Assembly (NCBI GenBank): GCA_018399535.1
Contig: JAGYOR010000005.1
Coordinates: forward strand, 1 to 34,765
Length of the DNA stretch: 34,765 bases
Direction: 5' to 3'
Source of the DNA: Deltaproteobacteria bacterium
GTDB taxonomy: Bacteria; Desulfobacterota; Syntrophia; Syntrophales; UBA2210
Shown: positions 34,204 through 34,765 of the stretch, in pieces
Position numbering within the stretch: the stretch's first letter is position 1
Layout of the letters: every line of letters starts with the position of its first letter
Program-made: the position numbers and the translations under genes
The notes under the pieces: model-generated
Databases searched by the model: none
The model's input: the letters and a program-made list of their open reading frames with translations, nothing else
What the model was told of the DNA's origin: nothing

Positions 34204-34765
34204 ATGCAATTTATTGATCTGGCAGCTCAGCAATGCCGCATAAAGGACGCGATTGACAAGAATATTCAGAAGGTGCTGGCCCACGGCCAGTACATCAACG
34301 GACCAGAAATTTCCGCGCTGGAAGACGCCCTCGCGGCCTCTACCGGCGTCACCCATGCCGTCGCCTGCTCTTCGGGCACGGATGCGTTGCTCATGGCACT
34401 GATGGCCCACGGCGTCGGCCCGGGCGACGCTGTGCTCACCACGCCCTTTACGTTTATAGCCACGGCGGAGATGATCAGTCTGCTCGGCGCCACCCCTGTC
34501 TTTGTCGACATTGATGCACACACGTTCAACATTGACCCGGCAAAACTCGAATCCGCCGTCCGGGCCGCGCGGGCGGGCAACACATCGATATACCCCCTCC
34601 CCCGGAACGCTTACCCGGCGCCCCTGATCCCGAAAGGCATCATCGCGGTCGATCTCTTCGGACTTCCCGCGGACTACGACGCAATCAACGCCGTCGCCCG
34701 CAAAGATAATCTTTTCGTCATAGAAGACGCCGCCCAGTCGCTGGGCGGAACCTGTCGCGGCCGCG
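34204..34765 (+). CDS. wbpE: DegT/DnrJ/EryC1/StrS aminotransferase (WbpE-like), 5' part
   Basis: The first 187 residues are seen; the gene leaves the window. The start MQFIDLAAQQCRIKDAIDKNI and GQYINGPEISALE are typical of the WbpE group that transaminates UDP-2-acetamido-3-oxo-glucuronate. CSSGTDALLMAL (53-64) binds PLP phosphate, FTFIATAEMISLLGATPVFVDID follows, and VIEDAAQSLGG carries the Asp that contacts the PLP ring nitrogen. The Schiff-base Lys lies beyond the edge. With the WbpA-like enzyme it suggests a di-N-acetylated mannuronic-acid type sugar. It is divergent from the CapD-like gene. Confidence 0.88.
   Translation, partial: MQFIDLAAQQCRIKDAIDKNIQKVLAHGQYINGPEISALEDALAASTGVTHAVACSSGTDALLMALMAHGVGPGDAVLTTPFTFIATAEMISLLGATPVFVDIDAHTFNIDPAKLESAVRAARAGNTSIYPLPRNAYPAPLIPKGIIAVDLFGLPADYDAINAVARKDNLFVIEDAAQSLGGTCRGR

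Overview
The window looks like a chromosomal segment of an anaerobic Desulfobacterota / deltaproteobacterium, possibly of the Syntrophales kind. This is inferred from gene content and protein flavour: CimA-type isoleucine synthesis, a two-subunit archaeal-size LeuC/LeuD, an AbfD/HpaB-like flavoprotein and a tig-clpP-clpX-lon cluster. No rRNA or other definitive marker is present. The DNA is moderately GC-rich, genes are tightly packed, and no insertion sequence, phage gene or CRISPR array was seen.

Layout. Positions 1-2042 (minus): the start of a lipoprotein gene and an HpaB/AbfD-superfamily flavoprotein. Positions 2165-7737 (plus): pyruvate kinase, then a run made of an SAM methyltransferase, a 64-residue helical protein, a probably frameshifted CxxC mini-gene, an alpha/beta hydrolase, a UbiA prenyltransferase and a CPBP membrane protease. 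Positions 7756-11371: an AI-2E-family permease, then a MarR regulator coupled to a QueG-like double-cluster iron-sulfur protein that is cut by one in-frame TGA, divergent from a haloalkane dehalogenase-like hydrolase. Positions 11424-14850 (plus): enoyl-CoA hydratase, deoxyhypusine synthase-like protein, leuB and a CxxC mini-protein. Positions 14866-20506 (minus): leuD, leuC, leuA and cimA. Positions 20552-22964: a SPOR-NlpC/P60 lipoprotein and a MATE transporter. Positions 22986-29235 (minus): tRNA-Asp, tRNA-Val, lon, clpX, clpP, tig and tRNA-Leu. Positions 29490-34765: surface-polysaccharide genes (UDP-glucuronate epimerase-like, WbpA-like, CapD/WbpM-like, WbpE-like).

How they work together. 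CimA makes citramalate for isoleucine and LeuA makes 2-isopropylmalate for leucine. LeuCD and LeuB can serve both routes. The strongest non-coding signals in the window lie just upstream of these two synthase genes. Each has a TTGACA-N17 promoter, a short leader ORF with a good Shine-Dalgarno, an intrinsic terminator with a U-run, and a competing antiterminator pairing. The cimA leader carries four Ile codons in a row plus two more (6 of 25 residues). The leuA leader carries 9 Leu in 37 residues. Each synthase therefore appears to be under transcription attenuation by its own end product.

Other points for a second look are the in-frame TGA in the iron-sulfur gene next to MarR and the dehalogenase-like gene, the AbfD-like protein that lacks three of the four known cluster ligands, a perfect 7-3-7 palindrome over the -10 box of the enoyl-CoA hydratase promoter, and the uncharacterised methyltransferase/hydrolase/UbiA/CPBP run. 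All assignments come from reading motifs by eye. No database search or folding program was run.
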